Origin: Chitinophaga sp. GbtcB8
GTDB lineage: Bacteria; Bacteroidota; Bacteroidia; Chitinophagales; Chitinophagaceae
Assembly: GCF_019091455.1 (NCBI RefSeq)
Contig: NZ_JAGXJN010000032.1
Coordinates: 1-64,000, forward strand
Length of the DNA stretch: 64,000 nucleotides
Direction: 5' to 3'
A program made the translations under genes and the position numbers. Positions 17,063-25,871 of this stretch are shown in pieces. The notes below the pieces were generated by a model, which worked only from the letters and a program-made list of their open reading frames with translations, had not been told where the DNA came from and did not search any database. Position 1 is the stretch's first letter. Each line of letters begins with the position of its first letter.

Positions 17063-19381
17063 TTACCTGACGCCATTCCCTCTATGCAGGACTTCAGGTA
17101 CCGGTACATGTTGCCGGATCCTTCCCAGGCAATGCGTATCAAACCGTGTAAAATCCACATGCAGGTTTTCCAGGTCTGCTTCCGTGCTGCCTTTTGCCGG
17201 CACAATGCCATACATCAGGTTAGCCTGGTAAGGGTTCCAGGTGGAAAGCATAAAATAGATCTTTGCAAAGCGGCCAATGATCCCGGTTTCATAATCGCTT
17301 GCCTGGTAAGGCCCGTACTCTCCGCCAGATTCCCCGTACCGGTCGCTATTGCCCCAAAAAGCAGGTTCATTTAATTTATCCGGCGTATTAGCGCTATGCA
17401 TAATTTTACCGTATCCGTTCGTAAATGGATTGAAGAGCATTTGCTGTTCCGGCCATGGCCCATAAGGAGTATCTGCTGTTCTGAGGATGATGCCCCTGGG
17501 ATTATCGCTGTTGTAAGTGATCACCCATTGCTGCAGGTACTTGCTGAAACGTACGGAGAACTCGCCTATACATCCCGCGCAGAAAAGCGCTACGGCATCG
17601 GCTTCCGCCCCGCTCCAGACAGGCTGGTTAAACGGGTCAGTACCCGCAAAATAAAGAGCGGCCATACTGCCGCTTAAAATATTAGCGAAGGGCAAAAAGG
17701 AAAGATATACATCGCTGGAGCGGTACCTGCCGGAACCCCAGATCCATAAACCCGCGCCGCTGTGAATGTTATAACGTGCAGGCTCCTGCTCCGCTACCAC
17801 AGATACATTGATGAATTTATTGCCGGAGTACGTGCCTATATAACGGAAATTCAAACCCTCATCAGCAGATACGCAAAGAACGGAACGGCCCATAACTGCC
17901 GCATTGCCAACTTTAAAATAATTGGAAGAGAAAAACACGTATAGCTGGCCATCCAGGCTAAAACCATCCAGCGGCACATCAAATTCAGCCTGGGTAATAT
18001 TGTCACCACCACTGATAACAGGCGCCTGGTTGTTAAAGGTAAGATGCAGCCCATCTCTTGCGCAGAGATCCGTAGTGTGGGCAATGGCATCAAAAGTAGT
18101 TCGGCCTGCCTCATTCCAGTGGCGGCCCCAGGAATCTCCAAACAGGAAAAAAACCTTAGCATTATGCCGGAAGGAAACGCCCAGATCCGTGCCTTGAAGG
18201 CCCAGTTGTGTTTCCGTGCGGTTAAAGGCAAAAGAAGGCTGGCCAGCTGTCCACACAGTACGGTCATACTCACCGGTAAGCTGTACTACCTTTTGCACGT
18301 ATTTCATTTGCGGGAGCGCAGGCTCTCCTATTATTACTTTGCCGCGCAGCCAGGGAAAAGTAACATCCTCATTCAAATGCCGGTAATGCACTACAGATTG
18401 CGAACATTCATCTGTAAGCACTTCAAAATTATGCGGATGCCCGCTGGTAACATAATCGCTGTGAATAATGCAGCCGTAACCGCCGGCAGATGCGGTGATC
18501 AGCTGTCCCCTTTGCCAGGGCGTAGTTACATCTGCATTGCTTCTCCAGAAATGCCACAGCTCTTTACGGCCATTACTGCTGAAAAGCGGTACTACTACTT
18601 CAAAGTTTCCATGGCCGCCTTCCATAAAATCACTTTGTATAATGGAGCCCGGGCCGGCCACCGCATCCTGCAGGCCGGTTATCCTTTGTCCCCTTTGCCA
18701 GGGGGTAGTTACATCCGCATTGTTCCGCCAGAAGTGCCAGAGTTCTGTGTTGTTGCCAACACGTAAGGGTACTACTACTTCAAAATTGCCATGATCGTCT
18801 TGTACAAAATCACTTTGTATAATGGAAGCAGCGCCGGCTACCTGGTCAGCGGAGCTGGTTATCCGTTGTCCCATTTGCCAGGGGGTAGTTACATCCGCAT
18901 TATTCCGCCAGAAGTGCCAGAGTTCTGTGTTGTTGCCAACACGCAAGGGCACTACTACTTCAAAATTGCCGTGGCCGTCTTGTATAAAATCACTTTGTAT
19001 AATAGATGCAGGGCCGGCTACAACATCCTCCGGGCCGCTTATCTGCTGTCCCTTTTGCCAGGGTGTATTTACATCAGCATTATTCCGCCAGAAATGCCGG
19101 AGTACTGTATTATTGCCAATGAGCAAGGGTATCACTACTTCAAAATTACCATGGCCGTCTTGTATAAAATCACTTTGTATAATAGAAGCCGGGCCGGCTA
19201 CAACATCCTCCGGGCTGGTAATTAGCTGTCCTGGTTTCCAGGTTTCCCCGCCGTTCGCAGCATTATCCCGCCACCAGTGCTGCAGCTTTCCATCATGGTT
19301 AATAATAGCGGCCTCAAAATTACCGTGCGGGCCGCCACCCATATTGGATTGTATGAGACTATTGAAGATCCGGGGGGACAT
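17063..19381 (-). CDS. Six-repeat lectin-like propeller fused to a DUF4185 domain
   Basis: The 772-residue protein is assigned from ATG 19381; the frame is open to a TTG at 19417. Residues about 18-345 hold six repeats, the first five at an exact 60-residue period. Each repeat reads like HGNFEVVVPL...ELWHFWRNNADVTTPWQRGQ and then SIIQSDF. This pattern resembles sugar-binding beta-propellers of the PLL type. Residues about 375-725 fit DUF4185, a five-bladed-propeller hydrolase-like domain (QLGLQGTDLGVSFRHNAKVFFLFGDSWGR). No signal peptide or lipobox is visible from either start. The function is unknown; glycan binding followed by hydrolysis is an inference. Confidence 0.75.
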   Translation of the reverse strand: MSPRIFNSLIQSNMGGGPHGNFEAAIINHDGKLQHWWRDNAANGGETWKPGQLITSPEDVVAGPASIIQSDFIQDGHGNFEVVIPLLIGNNTVLRHFWRNNADVNTPWQKGQQISGPEDVVAGPASIIQSDFIQDGHGNFEVVVPLRVGNNTELWHFWRNNADVTTPWQMGQRITSSADQVAGAASIIQSDFVQDDHGNFEVVVPLRVGNNTELWHFWRNNADVTTPWQRGQRITGLQDAVAGPGSIIQSDFMEGGHGNFEVVVPLFSSNGRKELWHFWRSNADVTTPWQRGQLITASAGGYGCIIHSDYVTSGHPHNFEVLTDECSQSVVHYRHLNEDVTFPWLRGKVIIGEPALPQMKYVQKVVQLTGEYDRTVWTAGQPSFAFNRTETQLGLQGTDLGVSFRHNAKVFFLFGDSWGRHWNEAGRTTFDAIAHTTDLCARDGLHLTFNNQAPVISGGDNITQAEFDVPLDGFSLDGQLYVFFSSNYFKVGNAAVMGRSVLCVSADEGLNFRYIGTYSGNKFINVSVVAEQEPARYNIHSGAGLWIWGSGRYRSSDVYLSFLPFANILSGSMAALYFAGTDPFNQPVWSGAEADAVALFCAGCIGEFSVRFSKYLQQWVITYNSDNPRGIILRTADTPYGPWPEQQMLFNPFTNGYGKIMHSANTPDKLNEPAFWGNSDRYGESGGEYGPYQASDYETGIIGRFAKIYFMLSTWNPYQANLMYGIVPAKGSTEADLENLHVDFTRFDTHCLGRIRQHVPVPEVLHRGNGVR
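18338..19330 (-). repeat. Tandem 180-bp coding repeats (six units)
   Basis: The lectin-like half of the DUF4185 gene is built of six units; the first five begin at 19330, 19150, 18970, 18790 and 18610, exactly 180 bp apart, and the sixth is degenerate. The second, third and fourth units are nearly identical at DNA level over long stretches, which suggests recent duplication or gene conversion. Confidence 0.85.
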
Positions 19382-19447
19382 ATATTTTGTTTTTGAGGGG
19401 TTTATATAATGATACAAAATATAGCCGGGATTTACAATGCAGGCGGG

Positions 19448-19810
19448 TTACTGCCCATTCACTATAAAACCATCGTCTTTCCCGTCTTCCAGCACTACAT
19501 AAGCGCGTACCCAGCTTTCTTCACTTATCCTGCGCCACTTATGACCTGAGCCGGAGGTATCTGCTGCCACCAGTATATCGCCGGGATGCAGGAGAAAGGT
19601 GCTGCCGTCTGTTACGGTAAATTCCAGTGTACCCCTGAGCGTTATAACCACCTGCCTCCTGGGGGCAGGGTGCCAGTCGAATGCAAGCCGGGAGGCTTCA
19701 TCTTCCTGTATAAAAAAATAATCGGCTGCAATATGCTGCAGCGTGCTGATCTTTCCTTCTTCAAATGCGCTATGGCCATCCGCGGTTGTAAAAAGTCTGT
19801 ATGCCTTCAT
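19448..19810 (-). CDS. Cupin-domain protein
   Basis: The 120-residue small cytoplasmic protein has a single cupin barrel: RRQVVITLRGTLEFTVTDGSTFLLHPGDILVAADTSGSGHKWR. The usual metal-binding histidines are partly absent: an H is seen in FDWHPAPRRQVV and another in GHKWR, so metal binding is possible but not sure. The family includes small enzymes and sensors. The gene lies 12 bp after the membrane protein gene upstream and is likely co-transcribed with it. Confidence 0.75.
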   Translation of the reverse strand: MKAYRLFTTADGHSAFEEGKISTLQHIAADYFFIQEDEASRLAFDWHPAPRRQVVITLRGTLEFTVTDGSTFLLHPGDILVAADTSGSGHKWRRISEESWVRAYVVLEDGKDDGFIVNGQ

Positions 19811-19822
19811 CTTTATAAATTC

Positions 19823-20338
19823 CTATTTCAATCCCTTAAAATGCTGTTCCTGTTCGTTTCCGGAAATACCTGTTTGCTCCCAGCGCTTTCTGATATTCAG
19901 CAGCAGCACTAAATACGGGACCTCCAGCAACACCATCAAAATTACGTTCCACATCATAGGTTCAACACGTCTTAATATCCTGTAGATCATAATAAAGGAT
20001 AAACAGGTATAGAGTATATGCAGCACCGTTACTATTATTCCAATCAATATAGCGCTCTTTTTTTCCAGCCAGATAAAAAGATTGCACAGGAAACGCAGCA
20101 CGGGAAATGCAAGACCGGTAAAAATGCTAATTAAAAGTATCGGGTCAAACGATTCATACCTGGCCACGTTCAGCCACCGTGTTGAATTAATATAAATAAA
20201 CGAAAGGACGCCATAAACACTAAAGACCATATAGAACCACACATAGATCTTTAGCGCCAATGGCATTAGCTGACGGCGGCGTACAAAGGTTTGCTGCAGG
20301 AAATCCTGGTCAAATATAGTATTGGACTCGTTTTGCAT
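19823..20338 (-). CDS. Hypothetical membrane protein with four TM segments
   Basis: No family is recognised for this 171-residue protein. Four hydrophobic stretches (about residues 28-50, 66-86, 92-117 and 127-147) are separated by short basic loops (RRRQ, EKKS, RILRR, NIRKRW). The N-terminus MQNESNTIFDQDFLQQTFVRRRQ is polar. It precedes the cupin gene by 12 bp in the same direction. A sensing or transport role cannot be supported. Confidence 0.7.
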   Translation of the reverse strand: MQNESNTIFDQDFLQQTFVRRRQLMPLALKIYVWFYMVFSVYGVLSFIYINSTRWLNVARYESFDPILLISIFTGLAFPVLRFLCNLFIWLEKKSAILIGIIVTVLHILYTCLSFIMIYRILRRVEPMMWNVILMVLLEVPYLVLLLNIRKRWEQTGISGNEQEQHFKGLK

Positions 20339-20495
20339 AGGAATGAGAATGTCTGGAATGAAATATACAAATTTATAATATTTATAGCGGTTTTATTACA
20401 GGCACGGCGCACGCACTTGCCGCTCCCCACTATATCTATAAACAATCTGGTGGATTTTTATATTTTTACCGGTCCACGAAACTTTACTTGTAAAA

Positions 20496-22649
20496 ATGAA
20501 ACACCAGGTCAAATTTTTATCCACGTTCGTCATCTTACTACTGGCTGCCGTTAGCGGTAAAAGCCAGTCAGCAACAGGTTATACAAAGTATGTGAACACA
20601 TTTGTTGGTACTGCGCCGCTTACCGATCCGAAAATTCTGGGGTATACGTTACCGGAAGGCTGGCGTTCATGGGCCGGGCTTACTTTTCCCGGCAGCTCGC
20701 TGCCCAATGCCATGGTACAGCTAAGCCCTATTACACAATACGGATCCGGCGCAGGGTATGAATATGAGGACTCCGTTATTTACGGATTTACCCATACCAA
20801 TAAAGGCCACTGGAATTTGTGTAACATTCCCATTCTGCCGCTTTCTAATCCGGGCGCTACTTTTGGCTCAAGATTTACGCATAGGAAAGAAAGTTCTTCA
20901 CCAGGCTTTTACCAGGTATACCTGGATGATTATAATGTAAATGTGAACCTTACTTCCACTTTACGCTGCGGTTACCATCAATATACCTATAAGAACAACA
21001 GCAACAGGCAAATACTCTTTGACCTGGCTAAAGCCAATAACCGCGTATCCGGCTGGAATATAGAGCAGGTGGGCGCTACCGCCCTGCAGGGTTATCAGCA
21101 AACCGGTGAACGGATCTACTTTTATGCTACGCTGAACACGAACATAGAAAGGCTGGAAAAGAAAGCAGAAGGCCAGCGGGAAGGTTATGCCATTGTGCAT
21201 TTGGCAGATGGCGCTGCTAAACCGGTTGAGCTTAAAATAGGCTTATCATTTGTAAGCATTGAAAATGCCAAACAAAACCTGCAGCAGGAGATCGGTAACA
21301 AGTCTTTCACAGACATCCGTACTGAAGCCAACCGGAAATGGGAAACCCTGCTCTCTACCATACAGGTAAAGGGCGGAACGGAAAAACAAAGAAGAATGTT
21401 CTACTCCTGCCTGTACCGCTCATTCCTGTGGCCGGCCCTGCGCAGTGATGTGAACGGGGAGTTCACAGATGCAAAGCACAATGTAGTGAAAGCTGATTTC
21501 AACTATTACACAGAACCTTCTTTGTGGGACACTTACCGGAATAAAGATGTGCTGCTGGGATTGATCTCGCCACAGGTTACGCTGGATGTAATTAAATCTA
21601 TGAAAGATGTGGGCGACAAAACAGGCTTCATACCTACCTTCTTTCATGGCGACCATGGCACCTCCTCCATTGCAGGCGCATACCTGCGCGGCATTGATAA
21701 ATTTGATATAAAGGATACTTACCGGGTATTGCTGCGCAATGCCAATGTAGCCGGAGGCGCACGCCCTTACATTACAGAGTACATTGAGAAAGGTTATATT
21801 TCCGATCCTGATGTGCCCAATCCGCATGTAGAAACCAAGGCAAAAGCAGGCGTGTCTAAAACCCTGGAATATTCCTACGATGATTATTCATTAGCGCAGA
21901 TAGCTAAAAAACTGGACGATACAGCTAATTACAGGATCCTGATGGCGCGGTCAAAAAATTACAAACACATGTTTGACCCTGCTACCCGCTTTATGAGAGG
22001 GCGGCTGGAAAATGGTGAATGGATCACGCCGTTCAACCCGCAGTACCCTTATTATGAATATATGTACCGGGAGGCAAATGCCTGGCAGGTATCGTTCTTT
22101 GCACCGCATGATATGCCGGGGCTCATTGAGCTGTATGGCGGCAAAGAAGGTTTTGAATCCAAGCTGGATTCCCTCTTTACCCTGCCCTGGAACCCGCAGT
22201 ACATAGCACGCAATGTGGAAACCATGATAGGCCAGTATTGCCATGGCAACCAGCCGGATCATGAAGCGCCTTTTGCTTATTATTTTATAGATAAACCGGA
22301 AAAATCACAAAAGATCATTGATACCATCCTGAATAGCTTATACGGCATCGGGGATGATGGTATAGCGCTCTGCGGTATGGACGATGCGGGTGAAATGTCC
22401 GCCTGGTATGCATTTGCGTCATCCGGTTTATACACCTTCTCTGCCACTGACCCGGAATATATTGTTACCGTTCCGCTTTTTGATGAAGTGAAATGGAAAA
22501 CCAGCACCGGTAAATCACTCACCTTAACTAAAAAGGGAAAAGGCAGGGCATTAACAGCAATTAAAGTGAACGGTAAAGGAATTAAGGGATATTTTGTGCC
22601 GCATGAGCTGTTTAAAACCGGCGGCAGTATTGAGATTGTAACGGAGTAA
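20496..22649 (+). CDS. Glycoside hydrolase family 92 (alpha-mannosidase)
   Basis: The 717-residue secreted protein has a signal peptide ending near SGKSQS. Typical GH92 blocks appear in order: YVNTFVGT, AGLTFPGSSLPNAMVQLSP, GFTHTNKGHWN, the helical domain with FYSCLYRSFLWPALRSD, GNQPDHEAPFAYYF, and the catalytic-region GMDDAGEMSAWYAFASSGLYTF with the conserved Glu near residue 633. GH92 enzymes are calcium-dependent exo-acting alpha-mannosidases, often alpha-1,2 or alpha-1,3, used on N-glycans and yeast mannan. It is divergent from the cupin unit and is followed by a terminator. Confidence 0.93.
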   Translation: MKHQVKFLSTFVILLLAAVSGKSQSATGYTKYVNTFVGTAPLTDPKILGYTLPEGWRSWAGLTFPGSSLPNAMVQLSPITQYGSGAGYEYEDSVIYGFTHTNKGHWNLCNIPILPLSNPGATFGSRFTHRKESSSPGFYQVYLDDYNVNVNLTSTLRCGYHQYTYKNNSNRQILFDLAKANNRVSGWNIEQVGATALQGYQQTGERIYFYATLNTNIERLEKKAEGQREGYAIVHLADGAAKPVELKIGLSFVSIENAKQNLQQEIGNKSFTDIRTEANRKWETLLSTIQVKGGTEKQRRMFYSCLYRSFLWPALRSDVNGEFTDAKHNVVKADFNYYTEPSLWDTYRNKDVLLGLISPQVTLDVIKSMKDVGDKTGFIPTFFHGDHGTSSIAGAYLRGIDKFDIKDTYRVLLRNANVAGGARPYITEYIEKGYISDPDVPNPHVETKAKAGVSKTLEYSYDDYSLAQIAKKLDDTANYRILMARSKNYKHMFDPATRFMRGRLENGEWITPFNPQYPYYEYMYREANAWQVSFFAPHDMPGLIELYGGKEGFESKLDSLFTLPWNPQYIARNVETMIGQYCHGNQPDHEAPFAYYFIDKPEKSQKIIDTILNSLYGIGDDGIALCGMDDAGEMSAWYAFASSGLYTFSATDPEYIVTVPLFDEVKWKTSTGKSLTLTKKGKGRALTAIKVNGKGIKGYFVPHELFKTGGSIEIVTE

Positions 22650-22665
22650 TGACGCGAAATTAATA

Positions 22666-22702
22666 AAAGCTCCGGCTGTATTAAGTCGGAGCTTTCATTT
22701 TT
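22666..22702. terminator. Shared terminator between convergent GH92 and CFI-box genes
   Basis: AAAGCTCCG pairs with CGGAGCTTT around a loop of about 11 nt, and T-rich tracts follow on the plus strand. It lies between two convergent stop codons and can serve both. Confidence 0.7.
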
Positions 22703-23694
22703 TAGCATATCACGGATTCCGTTTCAAGAATGTAAGTCTGCATCAACTTTGCCATAGTGCGTTTATACAGGTTCAGCACCTGGTCAAATGCGCCCTTGTT
22801 CAGCAGGTCCAGCGCCTGCTGCAGCTCATTGTTGTATAAGCTCCCGTAAATCTGTTCCTTTTCAGGCAATGCCGCTATAGCGCGTATAATGGGGCGGGAT
22901 GCGAAGTAATACATTTCATACAGTGCATAACCATCCGGCTGTTCCAGCATATAATCATCCCGGAAAGTACGCAGTACATTCAGCTGTTGTTCCGTGCTTT
23001 TTTGACCATACCGTCCCATCAGCTCTTTTACTAAACAACCAGTGCCGTCAACACCGCCACCGCCGCCGTCACCCGGATCAATGTCGCAGGGCGGGCTGCA
23101 TTGGCCATACTCCATAAAAACATTCAGGCTTTGCCGGCCGGCGTCCACTGCTTCCAGCACCTGCTGATTCCTTTTACAGGCAAAGGGGTGCGCAGCATTA
23201 TAACCAAAATTAAATATCACACCATCGCAGCCTTCCTGTGCCAGCAATGCTGAAATGCGTTGTATGCCCCAGAAATAACCGCGGTGCACTTTAGATAATA
23301 CTTCATGAAAGCGGCCATTGTACACCCGCTCTACATGGTTACCCAAAAGCTGCCAGAGCTGATCGCCTTTTACTTTTTCCCCGTTGTCGCTCACATAACC
23401 GTCCTTTAACAGCACCAGGTCAGGGCCGGCTGTTGCGGTCATGGTATGTTCACAAGGCACCAAAATTATTTTTCTGCTCAGGGGGTCATTTACATCAGCT
23501 AATCCATAGCGGAAGCTGATGCCGGAAAGACCAGGATAGGTTTTAATACAGTCCAGGATGGCCTGCTTTGGTAAAAAAACAGCCGGGGTCGCGTCAGGAA
23601 ACCTGGTAGCAAAGCCGGTTTTCAGGGTTTGATATTCGGAGTGGGAAATAAATTGCCCGATGGCATCCAGGGGCGGTTTTCTGTTGAGGTTCAT
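22702..23694 (-). CDS. Uncharacterised protein with CxxxC/poly-Gly linker and CFI-box-like C-terminal domain
   Basis: The 330-residue protein has no signal peptide. The N-terminal 200 residues belong to no family recognised here. A linker at about 200-221 reads CSPPCDIDPGDGGGGG with a further C after VDGTG. The C-terminal part (LNVLRTFRDDYMLEQPDGY then ALYEMYYFASRPIIRAIA) resembles the CFI-box C-terminal domain (LRxFRDxxL...G...YYxxSPxIA), although the CFI tripeptide itself is replaced by CLV. Function is unknown. It is convergent with GH92 and divergent from the AraC gene. Confidence 0.6.
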   Translation of the reverse strand: MNLNRKPPLDAIGQFISHSEYQTLKTGFATRFPDATPAVFLPKQAILDCIKTYPGLSGISFRYGLADVNDPLSRKIILVPCEHTMTATAGPDLVLLKDGYVSDNGEKVKGDQLWQLLGNHVERVYNGRFHEVLSKVHRGYFWGIQRISALLAQEGCDGVIFNFGYNAAHPFACKRNQQVLEAVDAGRQSLNVFMEYGQCSPPCDIDPGDGGGGGVDGTGCLVKELMGRYGQKSTEQQLNVLRTFRDDYMLEQPDGYALYEMYYFASRPIIRAIAALPEKEQIYGSLYNNELQQALDLLNKGAFDQVLNLYKRTMAKLMQTYILETESVIC

Positions 23695-23787
23695 AGGAAA
23701 TGTTTTGTGGTGATTGAATAGAAGAGGGACGTCCTTTTTAAATATAGATATAAAATTGCTGAGGGGTTTGTCTTAAATAGCAACTTA

Positions 23788-23863
23788 TGCAGAATATTAC
23801 AGCATATTCAATACCCTTCTGCATTGTTTGAATTTCATAGATACAAACAATCCCTTAATTTTG
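23788..23863 (+). promoter_or_regulatory. AraC gene promoter region with shared 18-bp motif
   Basis: ATTGTTTGAATTTCATAG at 23823-23840 recurs with one change at 24751-24768 in front of the SDR gene. TAATTTTG at 23856-23863 fits the TAnnTTTG -7 element and lies just before the ATG at 23868. An 8-bp inverted repeat ATGCAGAA / TTCTGCAT (23788-23795 and 23817-23824) lies directly upstream. This is consistent with self-control by the AraC protein. Confidence 0.55.
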
Positions 23864-23867
23864 CCGC

Positions 23868-24743
23868 ATGCCCACACCTGAAAATGCAAAGGACTTTCTT
23901 GCCAACCGTTTGCCGGCCCTTGATTTCAAAGATCAGTTCACGGCATTTGAGCGGCAAACCTATGCCAGCAAACCTATGTCCTATAACCGGAGGGATTTTT
24001 ACAAGATCTCCCTGGCATTAGGCAGCAGCCGCCTGTATTATGCTGATAAAGGAATTGAGCTGAACCGGCCTGCCCTGATCTTTTCAAACCCCATGATCCC
24101 CTATGCCTGGGAGCCAGTTTCAGCAAAACAGGAAGGCTTTTTTTGCCTGTTCACGGAAAACTTTCTGAAAGCAAAGGACCGGGACCTGGTTTTACAGGAC
24201 TCCCCGCTTTTTAAAGTGGGGGCCAGCCCGGTGTTCTTTGTTGATGATACACAGCTGAAATATATCAGCTCCATTTTCCAGAATATGCTGCGGGAGTTTG
24301 ACACTGATTATATTCACAAGTTTGACCTGCTGCGCAACCATGTAAACCTGCTGTTACATGAAGCCATGAAAATGCAGCCATCAGCCGGTTATTTCAAACA
24401 TCAGAATGCTGCAGCGCGTATTACCGCCATGTTCCTTGAATTGCTGGAAAGGCAGTTCCCCGTTGATTCTCCGCAGCATGCCTTAAAATTAAGAACACCC
24501 AATGATTATGCGGAACAGCTGTCGGTTCATGTAAACCATCTTAACCGCGCGGTAAAAGAAATTACCGGCAAAACCACCACCACGCATTTAGCAGAACGTA
24601 TGTTAAGCGAAGCCAGGGCGCTTTTAAAACATACTGACTGGACCATTAATGAAATTGCCTACAGCCTGGGTTATGAATACCCTACTTATTTCAACAACTT
24701 CTTCAAAAAGCAAACCGGTGTTACGCCCAGCTCCTTAAGGTAA
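23868..24743 (+). CDS. AraC family transcriptional regulator
   Basis: The 291-residue regulator has an N-terminal cupin-like effector domain (about 25-160) and a C-terminal double helix-turn-helix (about 190-291: AEQLSVHVNHLNRAVKEITGKTTTTHLAERMLSEARALLKHTDWTINEIAYSLGYEYPTYFNNFFKKQTGVTPSSLR). The YPTYFNNFFKKQTGVTP block is the classical AraC signature. The SDR gene follows in the same orientation after 95 bp. AraC/SDR neighbours of this sort are common in Bacteroidota, where the regulator usually controls the adjacent oxidoreductase. The effector is unknown. Confidence 0.92.
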   Translation: MPTPENAKDFLANRLPALDFKDQFTAFERQTYASKPMSYNRRDFYKISLALGSSRLYYADKGIELNRPALIFSNPMIPYAWEPVSAKQEGFFCLFTENFLKAKDRDLVLQDSPLFKVGASPVFFVDDTQLKYISSIFQNMLREFDTDYIHKFDLLRNHVNLLLHEAMKMQPSAGYFKHQNAAARITAMFLELLERQFPVDSPQHALKLRTPNDYAEQLSVHVNHLNRAVKEITGKTTTTHLAERMLSEARALLKHTDWTINEIAYSLGYEYPTYFNNFFKKQTGVTPSSLR

Positions 24744-24750
24744 GCCGCCA

Positions 24751-24819
24751 ATTGTTTGAATTTCTTAGCATTCTGTTTGAGAACCTTTAACATGCCTGCA
24801 GGCATGCGGGCTACCTTTG
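24751..24819 (+). promoter_or_regulatory. Operator copy, palindrome and -7 element in front of the SDR gene
   Basis: ATTGTTTGAATTTCTTAG (24751-24768) repeats the motif upstream of the AraC gene and is followed by a second TGTTTGA (24774-24780). A perfect 16-bp palindrome CATGCCTGCAGGCATG is at 24791-24806. TACCTTTG at 24812-24819 matches TAnnTTTG and is 19 bp before the SDR ATG. The palindrome covers the -33 region expected for this promoter. Confidence 0.6.
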
Positions 24820-24838
24820 CCTTATCAAAAATTGAACT

Positions 24839-25579
24839 ATGGAAAACAATTTAAAAGGTAAGGTAGTTGCCATTACAGGCGCAGGCAGCGGCATAGGTGA
24901 AGCTACAGCGCTGCTGCTGGCTGCTGGCGGCGCAAAGGTGGTGCTGGGCGCACGCCGCATAAACCGGCTGGAAGCGCTGGCAGCCCGTATTACAACGGCA
25001 GGTGGAGAAGCCATCTATATACAGACAGATGTAAAACGCCGCGATGATATGACCCAGCTGGTAACATTTGCCTGTGAGCGTTACGGCCGGCTGGATGTGC
25101 TGGTCAGCAATGCCGGCGTTGGGCCCATCTCTCCCCTGGATGAGCTGCGCGTGGAAGATTGGGATGATATGATCGACATTAATATAAAAGGTATGCTGTA
25201 TGGCATTGCTGCAGCGCTGCCGGTATTCCGCAAACAAGGCTCGGGGCATTTTGTAAATATTGCTTCTACCGCCGGGCACCGCGTTGTTCCCACCATGGCG
25301 GTTTATGCGGGCACCAAGTTTGCCGTGCGCACCATTTCCGAAGGCTTACGGCAGGAGGCTGGTGATAAGCTGCGCGTAACCATTATTTCACCGGGTTTCA
25401 TTCATACAGACTTCGCAGAATCCATGACCAACCCCGGTATAAAAGCCCAGATGCTGGAACAGCGGGATAAAATAGCCATACCGCCGGATGCCATTGCCCG
25501 CGCTATAAGCTTTGCCATTGAGCAACCGGCTAATGTAGATGTGAATGAGATAGTAGTGCGCCCAACCGCGCAGGCTTAA
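24839..25579 (+). CDS. SDR family oxidoreductase (classical, YdfG-like)
   Basis: The 246-residue NAD(P)-dependent enzyme has a Rossmann motif TGAGSGIG near residues 14-21, basic RRINR after the second strand (pointing to NADP), NNAG-type SNAGVGP, catalytic Ser in NIASTAGH, YAGTK as the YxxxK active site, and SPGFIHTDF. It most resembles the YdfG/serine-dehydrogenase-like cytosolic SDRs. It is likely regulated by the neighbouring AraC protein through the shared motif. The substrate cannot be determined. Confidence 0.92.
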   Translation: MENNLKGKVVAITGAGSGIGEATALLLAAGGAKVVLGARRINRLEALAARITTAGGEAIYIQTDVKRRDDMTQLVTFACERYGRLDVLVSNAGVGPISPLDELRVEDWDDMIDINIKGMLYGIAAALPVFRKQGSGHFVNIASTAGHRVVPTMAVYAGTKFAVRTISEGLRQEAGDKLRVTIISPGFIHTDFAESMTNPGIKAQMLEQRDKIAIPPDAIARAISFAIEQPANVDVNEIVVRPTAQA

Positions 25580-25871
25580 TACTTACAATTACCTGTTTGA
25601 TAACCCCACCTTTCACCCCTCCCCGGGCACATCCCGGCAAGATTCCCACTAAGCGTTGCCCCATCAATGGTCTGATAATCCATCTTTTTGAACCGTTTGT
25701 CCATTTATGAATTATGCCAGTATGCTTAGGTTTATGGGTACAAATAATTCCACTTTTTTACCATAAAAAAATCAATCAAAAATTCCACATGGGACAATGA
25801 AGAACTTTCCTTCCGCTTATAGAAATAAGCAATGCGGTCAATCTATTTTTTAACAACCAATTTTATCTGAT

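Noticed and set aside
18044..19409. Plus-strand ORFs opposite the repeat region of the DUF4185 gene
   Set aside because: They are antisense frames kept open by the repeated codons; the repeats make sense only on the minus strand.
24791..24806. Palindrome as a terminator of the AraC gene
   Set aside because: It is a perfect 16-bp palindrome without loop and without T-run, so operator is more likely than terminator.
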